This document shows, piece by piece, positions 7,134 to 14,020 of a stretch of DNA of 14,752 nucleotides. Numbering within the stretch: the first letter of the stretch is position 1; every line of letters begins with the position of its first letter. The stretch comes from a bacterium (lineage in GTDB: Archaea > Thermoproteota > Nitrososphaeria > Nitrososphaerales > Nitrososphaeraceae). A program made the position numbers and the translations under genes. Location: the NCBI GenBank assembly GCA_014381105.1, contig JACMIO010000104.1, positions 1-14,752 of the forward strand, written 5' to 3'. A model generated the notes under the pieces. That model had not been told where the DNA came from. It searched no databases and saw only the letters and a list, made by a program, of their open reading frames with translations.

Positions 7134-7694
7134 TCACTCAGCCACCACATCATCATACCCCGTTAATAGTTTATTATTTATTGATTTCATTAATTCTTTC
7201 GCTTTTCGCTTCATAGGATCATTGATCTTGATTAGAACAAGTCCTTCCAATGGTTGACCATAACATACTAGAGAGTCTTTTGGTGCAAAATAACATACAG
7301 GAAGTGTCAGTAAATCCTCTTCACCAATAACCTGTAAAATGACATCTTTTTCACCAGTGAGGGCAAATCGTATTTTGGTAATAGCTTCCTTAGTAATGGT
7401 TCCTGCGGGATTAATACATGAAATTATAGTAAAATTCTTTGACCTTAGTTTAGTTATTCCATCATCCAAAATTGTATCTTTTTCCTGCCGCCTCTCAACT
7501 CCGTCAATTATGGCCAAGTCAGGGTAAATATCAAAGGCAACAAGTCTTTCAGTAGAACGGTCACCTACTGTTATTATTTTATGCTTAGTACCCGCAATCT
7601 CTTTTCTAATTTTTTTTTCTGTTATATCACTATCTAGAATTAGCTTTCCTAATGGTTTTTTAAGTTCTGCAAGAACTTCAGGCGGTATTGACAC
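7134..7694 (-). CDS. GTP-dependent dephospho-CoA kinase (DUF359 family)
   Basis: Archaeal enzyme phosphorylating dephospho-CoA with GTP, the last step of coenzyme A synthesis; unrelated to bacterial CoaE. Family signatures in order: KPLGKLI (13-19), ITVGDRSTERL (41-51), YPDLAIIDGVERR (57-69), INPAGTIT (94-101), VIGEEDLLTLP (122-132) and VCYGQPLEGLV (143-153). The frame is open back to a TTG at 7751, giving 19 extra Lys/Gln-rich residues, but GTG at 7694 gives MSIPPEVLAELKKPLGKLI, like typical family N-termini, and shortens the overlap with the upstream mrp gene from 74 to 17 nt; I therefore chose GTG (186 aa). The overlap implies coupled translation with mrp. Confidence 0.9.
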   Translation of the reverse strand: MSIPPEVLAELKKPLGKLILDSDITEKKIRKEIAGTKHKIITVGDRSTERLVAFDIYPDLAIIDGVERRQEKDTILDDGITKLRSKNFTIISCINPAGTITKEAITKIRFALTGEKDVILQVIGEEDLLTLPVCYFAPKDSLVCYGQPLEGLVLIKINDPMKRKAKELMKSINNKLLTGYDDVVAE

Positions 7695-8781
7695 TTTGTT
7701 CTTTTGACTGTTCGTTTTCTGCTTTTTCTTGGTCCTGTAATTCTGAGGCAATTATACTGATTCTACCAGCAACAGTACGGGCAATTTTGTCAAATATGAC
7801 TGCCTGGGCATTATTAGGTTCTGAAATCGTTACTGGATTGCCGCTATCACTTCCTGACATTATTTGTTGATGGAGAGGTATTTCTCCAATGAAAGGAACA
7901 TTAAACTGATCGCTAACTTTCTGTCCCCCACCTGTACCAAAAATAGCGATTTTATTATTACAGTGTTGACATTCCAGATAACTCATATTTTCTATGACTC
8001 CAATGATGGGGACATTCAATTTGTTAAACATCCCTACTGCCTTTACGGCCACATTCATTGCCACATCTTGTGGAGTGGTAACTATGATTATTCCGGTTAT
8101 TGGTATTGTCTGTGCCAAAGTTAAAGGTGCATCTCCAGTACCGGGTGGTAAGTCAATAAGAAGGTAATCAAGTTCACCCCAGTTTACATCCGTTAAAAAC
8201 TGTTTTACAATTCCGGCTACAATAGGACCTCTATAGATTCCTGCTTGCTGCGATTGTTCATAAAAGAATCCCATTGAAATGACTTTTACTCCTTGAGCCA
8301 AAACAGGTTCTATTTTGTTATTAACTACTTCAGGTGCATTCTTGAGCCCTAGCATCAGAGGAACGCTTGGACCATAAATATCAGCATCCAGTAACCCTAC
8401 CTTTGCGCCGGTCCTAGCTAATGTGAGAGCAAGGTTGACAGATACTGTTGTTTTTCCTACCCCTCCTTTACCACTTGCAATTGCAAGTATATTTTTGACA
8501 CCAGGTAACAATTCGTCCATTGAAATCGAACGCCCTTCCATGACCCTGGCAGTTACTTTAAGATCAAGATCTTTAATTCCCAAGTCCATCATAGAATTAC
8601 GAACGGACTCTTCTATCTCACTATTAAAAGGACAAGCCGGGGTGGTAAGCTCCAATGTAAATCCAACTTTTCCATCGTTAATTGCAAGGTCTTTAATCAT
8701 GCCCATTGAAACTATGTCTTTATGCAATTCGGGATCTTCGATTGTCTGTAATTTTGCCATGATTTGCTCTATTGAGACCAT
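7678..8781 (-). CDS. Mrp/NBP35 (ApbC-type) Fe-S cluster carrier ATPase
   Basis: P-loop ATPase that assembles and transfers Fe-S clusters to apoproteins in the cytosol. Residues 1-85 form a DUF59/MIP18 domain (LQTIEDPELHKDIVSMGMI, and TTPACP with its conserved Cys). Then come the deviant Walker A SGKGGVGKTT (103-112), DADIYGPSVP (132-141), LLIDLPPGTGD (207-217), and the cluster-binding CxxC in YLECQHC (Cys271, Cys274). The tail is charged and Gln/Glu-rich. ATG at 8781 (367 aa) is preferred over the TTG six codons upstream, because the TATA-like box at 8801-8812 lies about 26 bp before the ATG but too close to the TTG. NadA, encoded nearby, is one [4Fe-4S] enzyme it might serve (inference). Confidence 0.94.
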   Translation of the reverse strand: MVSIEQIMAKLQTIEDPELHKDIVSMGMIKDLAINDGKVGFTLELTTPACPFNSEIEESVRNSMMDLGIKDLDLKVTARVMEGRSISMDELLPGVKNILAIASGKGGVGKTTVSVNLALTLARTGAKVGLLDADIYGPSVPLMLGLKNAPEVVNNKIEPVLAQGVKVISMGFFYEQSQQAGIYRGPIVAGIVKQFLTDVNWGELDYLLIDLPPGTGDAPLTLAQTIPITGIIIVTTPQDVAMNVAVKAVGMFNKLNVPIIGVIENMSYLECQHCNNKIAIFGTGGGQKVSDQFNVPFIGEIPLHQQIMSGSDSGNPVTISEPNNAQAVIFDKIARTVAGRISIIASELQDQEKAENEQSKEQSVNTA

Positions 8782-8800
8782 ATTATCGTACTCTTCCAAA

Positions 8801-8812
8801 GAATATTTAAAT
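8801..8812 (-). promoter_or_regulatory. Putative TATA box of mrp
   Basis: Minus-strand atttaaatattc centred about 26 bp before the mrp ATG at 8781. It supports that ATG over the upstream TTG and forms half of a divergent promoter region shared with rpo7. Confidence 0.45.
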
Positions 8813-8863
8813 CATACAATATCACTGACCCTGATACTGAGTCAAGAAATAATGAAAAGGTTC

Positions 8864-8870
8864 ATAAATT
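8864..8870 (+). promoter_or_regulatory. Putative TATA box of rpo7-spt4-nadC
   Basis: The ataaatt element lies 27-33 bp before the rpo7 ATG, preceded by a purine-rich aaaagg that could act as a BRE. The spacing fits a leaderless transcript. Confidence 0.4.
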
Positions 8871-8896
8871 GATAATAAACAGATTGACAATAAGTA

Positions 8897-9496
8897 ATGT
8901 TTGCGATAGTACACATGGATGATGTTGTTAGAATCCCTCCCAGTATGATGAAAAAATCTCTCTATGAGACCACAATGGAAATTCTCAAGGAGAAATACGA
9001 GAGTATGATAAATCCTGAATTGGGTTATGTTATCATGATTATTGATGCAAAAGCAAATAAGGTCGGAAAATTGGTTTCCGGTGACGGTGCAACCTTTCAT
9101 AAGGTGTCTTTTAAGGCGTTAACATTTTATCCTAAAATGCAAGAAATTGTTGAAGGAGAAATTGTCGAAATTACTGATTTTGGTGCGTTCGTAAGAATAG
9201 GTCCAACTGATGCATTATTGCACCTCTCTCAAATAATTGATGATTATCTAAAGAGCGATGTCAAGCAAGGGGTAATAGTTGCAAATCAATCAGCCAAATC
9301 CCTTAAAATTGGATCAAAGCTTAGAGCAAGGGTTACCGCGATAAGTTTGGGAAAAGGCTCGGCAATGGGTAAAATAGGAATTACCTGTAGACAGCCTTTC
9401 CTTGGAGCTCTTGAATGGATTGAAGAAGAGATAAAGAAAGCCAAGAATCCTGCTGCAAATAACCAAAAAGAAAAGAAAGGGACAGTGGCAGCTTAA
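8897..9496 (+). CDS. rpo7: RNA polymerase subunit Rpo7 (RpoE')
   Basis: Subunit of the Rpo4/7 stalk of archaeal RNA polymerase, equivalent to eukaryotic Rpb7; it binds nascent RNA and aids open-complex formation. The N-terminal RNP-like domain covers about 1-80 (FAIVHMDDVVRIPP, then LGYVIMIIDA). The S1/OB domain covers about 82-165, starting EGEIVEITDFGAFVRIGPTD, with GIT near its end. The C-terminus carries a short Lys/Asn/Ala-rich tail (about 180-199) beyond the usual family end. The start is ATG. Its TAA stop shares a base with the spt4 ATG (TAATG), the conserved archaeal rpo7-spt4 arrangement. Confidence 0.96.
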   Translation: MFAIVHMDDVVRIPPSMMKKSLYETTMEILKEKYESMINPELGYVIMIIDAKANKVGKLVSGDGATFHKVSFKALTFYPKMQEIVEGEIVEITDFGAFVRIGPTDALLHLSQIIDDYLKSDVKQGVIVANQSAKSLKIGSKLRARVTAISLGKGSAMGKIGITCRQPFLGALEWIEEEIKKAKNPAANNQKEKKGTVAA

Positions 9497-9684
9497 TGGC
9501 GAAGGAACTTGCATGCAAAAAATGTAAGGCCATTACTATTGGAAAGGTGTGTCCTGTTTGCAAGTCTACCGAACTTTCATCCGATTGGTCTGGTACAATA
9601 GTAATATTTGATTCAAAGAATTCTTTGGTTGCATCAACACTTCAAATCTCTACTCCGCACAAATATGCATTAAAAGTAACTTGA
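9496..9684 (+). CDS. spt4: Transcription elongation factor Spt4 (RpoE'')
   Basis: Small zinc protein that pairs with Spt5/NusG on the RNA polymerase clamp to raise processivity. CKKC at 7-10 and CPVC at 19-22 form the zinc site. WSGTIVIFD (31-39) and the terminal YALKV strand are the usual Spt5-contacting features. At 62 aa it is full length for archaeal Spt4. The start ATG overlaps the rpo7 stop, and its TGA overlaps the TTG start of nadC, so the three genes are very probably one transcript. Confidence 0.95.
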   Translation: MAKELACKKCKAITIGKVCPVCKSTELSSDWSGTIVIFDSKNSLVASTLQISTPHKYALKVT

Positions 9685-10565
9685 CTTTTAAGAAAAAACC
9701 AAAAGATCTAAATCAATATTTTAGTTTGCGAGAATCTCTCATTAGATTTCTCAGAGAAGATATAGCCACAGGCGATCTGACCAGCGAATATGTAATAAAT
9801 AAGGATCTAAAATCTTCATCATTTATTATTTGTAAATCTGAAAGTGCAGTAGTCGCAGGGCTTGAAGAAGCCAGAACAATATTTGACATTTGCAAATGTG
9901 GTTCAAAAAGCTTAGTCAAAGACGGTGCCGTTGTAAAAAAAGGTAGTAGGGTATTGACTGTTAAAGGAAATACTAGATCTATTCTAAAAGCTGAAAGAAC
10001 TGCTTTAAATTTAATGATGCGTATGAGTGGGATTGCAACTGACACAAAGAAATATGCAGATATTGCAAAAGCAGTTTCAAAAGATATAAAAATAACAGGA
10101 ACCAGGAAGACTGCACCTGGCTTGAGATACTTTGATAAGAAATCAATTGAGCTGGGTGGTGGATATCCACATAGAAATACACTGGCTGAAATGATACTAA
10201 TAAAGGATAATCATCTTGCGGTGACCAAATCCATAAAGGAAGCCATTTCTATGGCTAGACAAAAGTCTGGCAAAAATATCATGATAGAATGCGAAGTTAT
10301 CGATACAAAATCATCTATAGAGGCAATTAATAGTGGTGCAGATATAATCATGCTGGATAACTTTTCTCCTCAACGCGCCCAGAAAACCATTTCTTATTTG
10401 AAGGAACTCGGTCTACGAAAAAAAATACTGATAGAAATTTCAGGCGGTGTCAATCTTTCGAATATCAAAAAGTATGCACATGCTTTACCAGATATGATAT
10501 CAGTAGGTTCCTTAACTCATTCTAGTAAATCAGTTGATTTTTCGATGGAAATGGAAAATAATTAA
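9681..10565 (+). CDS. nadC: Nicotinate-nucleotide pyrophosphorylase (quinolinate PRTase)
   Basis: Converts quinolinate and PRPP to nicotinate mononucleotide, CO2 and pyrophosphate. Motifs: DIATGDLTSE (27-36), AERTALNLMMRMSGIAT (104-120), TGTRKTAPGLR (139-149), ELGGGYPHR (157-165), LIKDNHL (173-179), ECEV with Glu203, MLDNF with Asp226, and EISGGVN (252-258) plus SVGSLTHS (274-281) of the phosphate-binding barrel end. At 294 aa it is slightly longer than many homologues because of the lysine-rich N-terminus. The start is TTG, overlapping the spt4 stop; no ATG is available before the conserved core. It lies at the 3' end of the rpo7-spt4 transcript and faces nadA. Confidence 0.95.
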   Translation: MTFKKKPKDLNQYFSLRESLIRFLREDIATGDLTSEYVINKDLKSSSFIICKSESAVVAGLEEARTIFDICKCGSKSLVKDGAVVKKGSRVLTVKGNTRSILKAERTALNLMMRMSGIATDTKKYADIAKAVSKDIKITGTRKTAPGLRYFDKKSIELGGGYPHRNTLAEMILIKDNHLAVTKSIKEAISMARQKSGKNIMIECEVIDTKSSIEAINSGADIIMLDNFSPQRAQKTISYLKELGLRKKILIEISGGVNLSNIKKYAHALPDMISVGSLTHSSKSVDFSMEMENN

Positions 10566-10578
10566 TTGATAAATTAAT
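10561..10578. repeat. Short AT-rich palindrome between convergent nadC and nadA
   Basis: attaatt-gata-aattaat is a perfect 7-bp inverted repeat overlapping the nadC stop codon. It may mark the 3' end of the nadC transcript, but such AT palindromes are common in this composition. Confidence 0.3.
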
Positions 10579-10636
10579 TACGATTAGTTAATCACTCTCA
10601 AGGACTTACTACCAAAGATATCAGTTGAATATTTGA

Positions 10637-11587
10637 TTAAGATATCATTAACATACGTTCAATAGGAACCCTGGCCTTATCTGCAATTTGTTTTGGAACC
10701 TTGACTTCATATTGTTTATGTACAAGTGAGTCAACTACTTTTTCAATTGTTATCTGTTTCATGTATTTGCAGACAGCATTTTCCTTAACTGGTATGAACA
10801 ACTTGTCTGGATTTTCTTTTTTCATTCTGTACATGATACCTGTTTCTGTGGCAACAACAAACTGATTGTTCTCTGATTTTCTGGCATGTTGCATCATCCC
10901 TTCAGTAGAAAGAATATGTGCTTTCCTCGTTATGTCGCCAGAAGCCAGACCATACAGAGTTGATGAGGTACAGCCACATTCAGGATGAATCATGAATTCT
11001 GCACTATTGTATTTTTGAAAAATATTATTAATGTCAGCTGCAGTGATACCCGCATGAACATGACATTCTCCTGGCCATACATACAAATTCTTCCTGCCAG
11101 TGACCTCACCAACATACGAGCCCAAGAACATGTCAGGTAAGAATAAGATTTCAGTATCACGGGGAATGCTGTTTACAACCTTTACTGCATTGGAGGAAGT
11201 GCAACAATAGTCAGAGAGGGCTTTTACTTCTGCACTGGTATTAACATAGCTAACTACGACAGCACTGGGATGTTCTTCCTTCCATTTCATTAATTCAGAT
11301 GAATTTATCGTCGAAGCAAGAGAACATCCGGCTTCCAGATCGGGAATCAAGACTGTCTTTTCTGGGCATAAAATTGAAGCGGTTTCTGCCATGAAATGTA
11401 CACCACAAAATACAATAATGTCGGCATCTGTTTTGGCTGCTTCTCTTGATAATGCCAGTGAATCGCCTATAAAATCAGCAATATCTTGAACCTCGGGGAC
11501 CTGGTAATTGTGTGCCAAAATGATAGCGTTACGCTCTTTCTTTAGTGCGTTTATTTGATCGAAATGCATTGATTGGACTAGTGTCAT
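10637..11587 (-). CDS. nadA: Quinolinate synthase A
   Basis: Condenses iminoaspartate with dihydroxyacetone phosphate to quinolinate; carries an oxygen-sensitive [4Fe-4S] cluster. The three expected cluster ligands are visible: Cys88 in LEAGCSLAS, Cys175 in WPGECHVHAG and Cys273 in NAVCKYMK, spaced 87 and 98 residues apart as in the long NadA type. Other signatures: ILAHNYQVPEVQDIADFIGD (23-42), FCGVHFMAETA (60-70), SYVNTSAEVKA (113-123), LPDMFLG (150-156), MIHPECGCTSS (199-209), and SEGM-type STEGMMQHAR (227-236). ATG at 11587 gives 316 aa; an internal ATG at codon 7 is also possible. It is transcribed alone toward nadC, and its promoter region faces that of the S30e gene. Confidence 0.96.
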   Translation of the reverse strand: MTLVQSMHFDQINALKKERNAIILAHNYQVPEVQDIADFIGDSLALSREAAKTDADIIVFCGVHFMAETASILCPEKTVLIPDLEAGCSLASTINSSELMKWKEEHPSAVVVSYVNTSAEVKALSDYCCTSSNAVKVVNSIPRDTEILFLPDMFLGSYVGEVTGRKNLYVWPGECHVHAGITAADINNIFQKYNSAEFMIHPECGCTSSTLYGLASGDITRKAHILSTEGMMQHARKSENNQFVVATETGIMYRMKKENPDKLFIPVKENAVCKYMKQITIEKVVDSLVHKQYEVKVPKQIADKARVPIERMLMIS

Positions 11588-11608
11588 CTGATGCGCTTGT
11601 TTTACATA

Positions 11609-11622
11609 ATTATAGATTTAAA
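11609..11622 (-). promoter_or_regulatory. Putative TATA box of nadA
   Basis: The minus-strand sequence reads ctttaaatctataat-like over this stretch, centred about 27 bp before the nadA ATG. Confidence 0.35.
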
Positions 11623-11678
11623 GTAGTACAATTTAGGATAACATTGCCTATTTCACGCATGATAAGGGCAATACTTGC

Positions 11679-11741
11679 CACTTTGATATGACAGAGAAGT
11701 ACGATGAATTATTGCAGTAATAGATATATTATATCAAAGTG
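11679..11741. promoter_or_regulatory. 11-bp inverted repeat in the nadA/S30e divergent promoter region
   Basis: cactttgatat at 11679-11689 is the exact reverse complement of atatcaaagtg at 11731-11741. The second arm abuts the TATA-like atatatta (11724-11731) that lies 24-31 bp before the S30e ATG, so a dimeric factor bound there could control the S30e promoter. A second, smaller inverted repeat (attgcc 11643-11648, ggcaat 11667-11672) lies toward nadA. Operator function is inference. Confidence 0.35.
11724..11731 (+). promoter_or_regulatory. Putative TATA box of the S30e gene
   Basis: atatatta lies 24-31 bp before the ATG at 11755, the spacing expected for a leaderless archaeal mRNA. Confidence 0.4.
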
Positions 11742-11754
11742 AACCCTATTTCAA

Positions 11755-11937
11755 ATGCCAACTCATGGATCGTTAACAAAGGCAGGAAAAGTAAGAGGTC
11801 AAACTCCCAAGATTGAAGGTAAAAAGAGAGTAAGTCCCATATCAAAATTGAGAAACAAGATAAATTTTGTAAAGAGATTTGAAAAGAGGCGCCAGCCTGG
11901 ACAAAAAAAGCCAGAACGTATGGGTAGAAGACGTTAG
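11755..11937 (+). CDS. rps30e: Ribosomal protein S30e
   Basis: Small basic protein of the 30S subunit. The N-terminal HGSLTKAGKVRGQTPKIE (4-21) is the S30e signature, and the rest is the expected Lys/Arg-rich chain ending KKPERMGRRR. At 60 aa it is full length for archaea. ATG start. It stands alone between nadA (divergent) and nadX (about 100 bp downstream, same strand), with its own TATA-like box. S30e occurs in eukaryotes and TACK archaea, and this supports the assignment of the organism. Confidence 0.95.
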   Translation: MPTHGSLTKAGKVRGQTPKIEGKKRVSPISKLRNKINFVKRFEKRRQPGQKKPERMGRRR

Positions 11938-12008
11938 TCTGAAACTCATTATTTATCACCCTTCTTAAATTATTTTAGATACTTCATTGTTTAGCAACAT
12001 GTAAATCC

Positions 12009-12015
12009 AAATATT
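12009..12015 (+). promoter_or_regulatory. Possible TATA box of nadX
   Basis: aaatatt lies 22-28 bp before the nadX ATG. The match is weak and AT-rich, but the position is right and suggests nadX is not simply read through from S30e. Confidence 0.25.
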
Positions 12016-12036
12016 GACAAGTTAAATTATTACAAT

Positions 12037-12870
12037 ATGGAGAAGAAAGTTGCAGTAATAGGCTATGGCAGCATTGGTAAAGAAATTATCGCATCAGCAA
12101 AAAGACAAGAGATTCCAAATGCCAAGATTGTAGCAGTATTTGATAAACAATCTCAAGTTGTTAATTCTGTTGATAATGAAAATTCCGATGTACATTTGTT
12201 TTCAGATTTCGATGTATTCTATAATTCCCAAACTTATTCCAATCTAGATGTCATAATAGAGTGCGCTTCAAAAGACGCCGTTAAAGAATACGGTAAAAAA
12301 ATAATCGAGTCAAAAAAGGACCTGATTGTTTTGAGTGTGGGTGCGTTTTCAGATAAAGAATACTTGGCAGAATTACAAGATTTGTCGAACTTGAACAATA
12401 CTAGAATATTGATACCTACTGGTGCCATTGCAGGACTAGATTCCATTAGAAGCGTAAAAAAATATCTGGATAGTTTGTCTATTACGACAACAAAGCATCC
12501 CACATCACTTGCAGGGGCACCGTTCTTTAAGAGATCAAAAATAAAGTTAGATGGTATTAACAGCGAAACAGTCCTTTTTGAAGGTAATGCTTCTACTGCT
12601 ATTGAGTTATTTCCTGCCAATGTGAATGTAGCAGTGGCAACCGCACTGGCTGGAATTGGCTTGGAAAAAACTCGTGTAAGGATCATAGCAGACCCACTGA
12701 TATCAGTGAATAAACATGAAATAGTAGCCAAGGGGAGTTTCGGAGAAATACACATTATCGTCCAAAATATACCGAGCCCTTCAAATCCTAAAACCAGTTA
12801 CTTGGCATCTCTTTCTGCTATAGAATGTTTGAGAAGCCTGTGTAACGAAAGTTTCAGAATAGGGACCTGA
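12037..12870 (+). CDS. nadX: L-aspartate dehydrogenase
   Basis: Oxidises L-aspartate to iminoaspartate with NAD(P)+, supplying NadA in place of the flavoprotein NadB. The N-terminal Rossmann fold begins VAVIGYGSIGKEI (5-17). The conserved IIECASKDAVKEYG (73-86) and LIPTGAIAGLDSI (125-137) follow. The catalytic domain shows KHPTSLAGAPFF (153-164), EGNASTAIELFPANVNVAVA (182-201), ADPLISVNKHEI (218-229) with a candidate His227, and the family hallmark NIPSPSNPKTSYLA (244-257). At 277 aa it is slightly longer than the roughly 240-270 aa typical of NadX. ATG start. Its presence next to nadA and nadC supports the NAD role over free aspartate catabolism. Confidence 0.93.
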   Translation: MEKKVAVIGYGSIGKEIIASAKRQEIPNAKIVAVFDKQSQVVNSVDNENSDVHLFSDFDVFYNSQTYSNLDVIIECASKDAVKEYGKKIIESKKDLIVLSVGAFSDKEYLAELQDLSNLNNTRILIPTGAIAGLDSIRSVKKYLDSLSITTTKHPTSLAGAPFFKRSKIKLDGINSETVLFEGNASTAIELFPANVNVAVATALAGIGLEKTRVRIIADPLISVNKHEIVAKGSFGEIHIIVQNIPSPSNPKTSYLASLSAIECLRSLCNESFRIGT

Positions 12871-12924
12871 TACGGATAAATTTTGACAGTTTATATGTGG
12901 AATATTTATTTGACAAGATTAACT

Positions 12925-13230
12925 ATGAGTTATAACGGATTTAAGACAAACGACATGTTCGGTCCAAAACCAGTAGAAGTAGGAAAGGAATACGACGTGC
13001 AGATCACGGAATTAAGTAGGAAAGGAGATGGAATAGCAAGGATACAGCGATTTGTGATATTTGTAAAGAATGGAAAGGTAGGCCAAAATACAAAGATAAA
13101 GATAATCCAGGTTGGAAATAGATTTGCTACTGCTGAAATTGTCAACGATTCTGAAAGTCAGAGTCAGACTGAGACAGCACCTGCAAATGCTGAAGCCAAT
13201 ACAGAAACTACAGAAACAAGTACAGAATAG
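12925..13230 (+). CDS. TRAM-domain RNA-binding protein
   Basis: Small cytosolic protein built on a single TRAM beta barrel, of the archaeal kind proposed to act as RNA chaperones. TRAM spans about residues 17-75: VGKEYDVQITELSRKGDGIA (19-38), then FVIFVKNGKVGQ (43-54) and ATAEIV (68-73). Residues 76-101 form a Ser/Thr/Glu/Gln/Ala-rich acidic tail that is probably disordered. The frame is open to a TTG at 12883, but ATG at 12925 gives MSYNGFKTNDMFGPKPVEVG, a typical archaeal TRAM N-terminus, and an AT-rich box (12890-12910) precedes it; I chose the ATG (101 aa). It follows nadX on the same strand, about 55 bp away. Confidence 0.88.
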   Translation: MSYNGFKTNDMFGPKPVEVGKEYDVQITELSRKGDGIARIQRFVIFVKNGKVGQNTKIKIIQVGNRFATAEIVNDSESQSQTETAPANAEANTETTETSTE

Positions 13231-13256
13231 ACAACCTGCTCCAGTTACTTTTGAAA

Positions 13257-13270
13257 TTTTTATTATTTTA
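13257..13270 (+). terminator. T-rich probable transcription end after the TRAM gene
   Basis: tttttattatttta follows the TRAM stop by about 27 bp without a strong hairpin; archaeal polymerase stops at such U-rich tracts. The 120-bp gap up to the cupredoxin gene holds nothing else I can support. Confidence 0.35.
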
Positions 13271-13352
13271 TATCTTTATAAAAACTAGTTTTGTGAATTA
13301 TTTTTATCAAGTATCATTTTATCAATTACAATTTCTAATTTAGAAAAGTGGC

Positions 13353-13733
13353 TTGAAGAATAACATCATAGCTATTATTGCAATTTCATTTATTATCGTG
13401 GGTTCACTATGGGGAATTGGGAATATAGTTTCTCAAGATAATACCCAATTATCCAAGAACGAAGGCATCATAATGTTAATGAAAGATAATAAATTTAATG
13501 TTACTAATCCTGATATTACTGTCAAAATCAATCAGCCATTAAAAATTAGCATCGTAAACCAGGATTTTAGGAAACATGATTTTATTGTTGACGATCTGAA
13601 TATCAATACAGGTTTTATCTCGAGTGGACAGGATTTTACGACATTGATCGCTTCAGATAAGGCAGGCTCTTATAGGTATTATTGTTCAATTCATCCCGGA
13701 ATCATGGAAGGCAAAATCATAGTCACAAATTAG
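13353..13733 (+). CDS. Membrane-anchored cupredoxin (plastocyanin-like)
   Basis: Predicted extracytoplasmic type 1 blue-copper protein. Residues about 4-26 form an N-terminal hydrophobic segment (uncleaved anchor or signal). The beta sandwich follows: ITVKINQPLKISIVNQD (55-71), then KHDFIV with His75, and YYCSIHPGIMEGKIIV (109-124) with Cys111, His114 and Met118, giving the complete H...C-x2-H-x3-M copper ligand set. At 126 aa it is a single domain. The start is TTG at 13353; an in-frame TAG 12 nt earlier excludes upstream starts, and the next ATG would delete the anchor. Ammonia-oxidising archaea carry many such proteins for copper-based electron transfer; the specific partner is unknown. 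Confidence 0.9.
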   Translation: MKNNIIAIIAISFIIVGSLWGIGNIVSQDNTQLSKNEGIIMLMKDNKFNVTNPDITVKINQPLKISIVNQDFRKHDFIVDDLNINTGFISSGQDFTTLIASDKAGSYRYYCSIHPGIMEGKIIVTN

Positions 13734-13808
13734 TGAAAATTTAGCCAAAGGCTGTTTCATTAATATGTTGAAATGGTAATTGTATGATTGCTATGCACAA
13801 TCCCTAGC

Positions 13809-13979
13809 CTAACTTTTGAACGAATCAGTTAGTTTCTTGTGATACATGCTCTTGCACCCATCAACATGCAACATATTGTCTGGTATCACTCTAAGGTGCT
13901 TCATTCTCCTTTTATCGTACACCGAGCTTAAGTATTTGTAACAAATAGAACAGACAAATTCTATCTCCATTTGCTTCAT
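13809..13979 (-). CDS. Small Cys/His (zinc-finger-like) protein, 56 aa
   Basis: An open ATG-to-TAG frame of 56 codons plus stop on the minus strand between the cupredoxin and L39e genes. The N-terminal FVCSIC has Cys10 and Cys13; the C-terminal half has His28, His38, Cys42 and His47 in MKHLRVIP and HVDGCKSMYHKKL. The C-x2-C knuckle followed about 29 residues later by C-x4-H is a plausible single zinc site. The chain is basic and soluble. An alternative start is the ATG at codon 4; no start codon exists further upstream in frame. Nothing else explains this 350-bp gap. A nucleic-acid-binding role is inferred from the basic, zinc-knuckle character; no family is recognised. Confidence 0.65.
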   Translation of the reverse strand: MKQMEIEFVCSICYKYLSSVYDKRRMKHLRVIPDNMLHVDGCKSMYHKKLTDSFKS

Positions 13980-14020
13980 ATTTTGTTCTAATTGGGAATT
14001 AATCTTTAATGTTTTTAGTC

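Noticed and set aside
13743..13753. agcc-aaa-ggct mini-hairpin after the cupredoxin stop
   Set aside because: A four-base-pair stem with no following T-tract is too weak to call a terminator.
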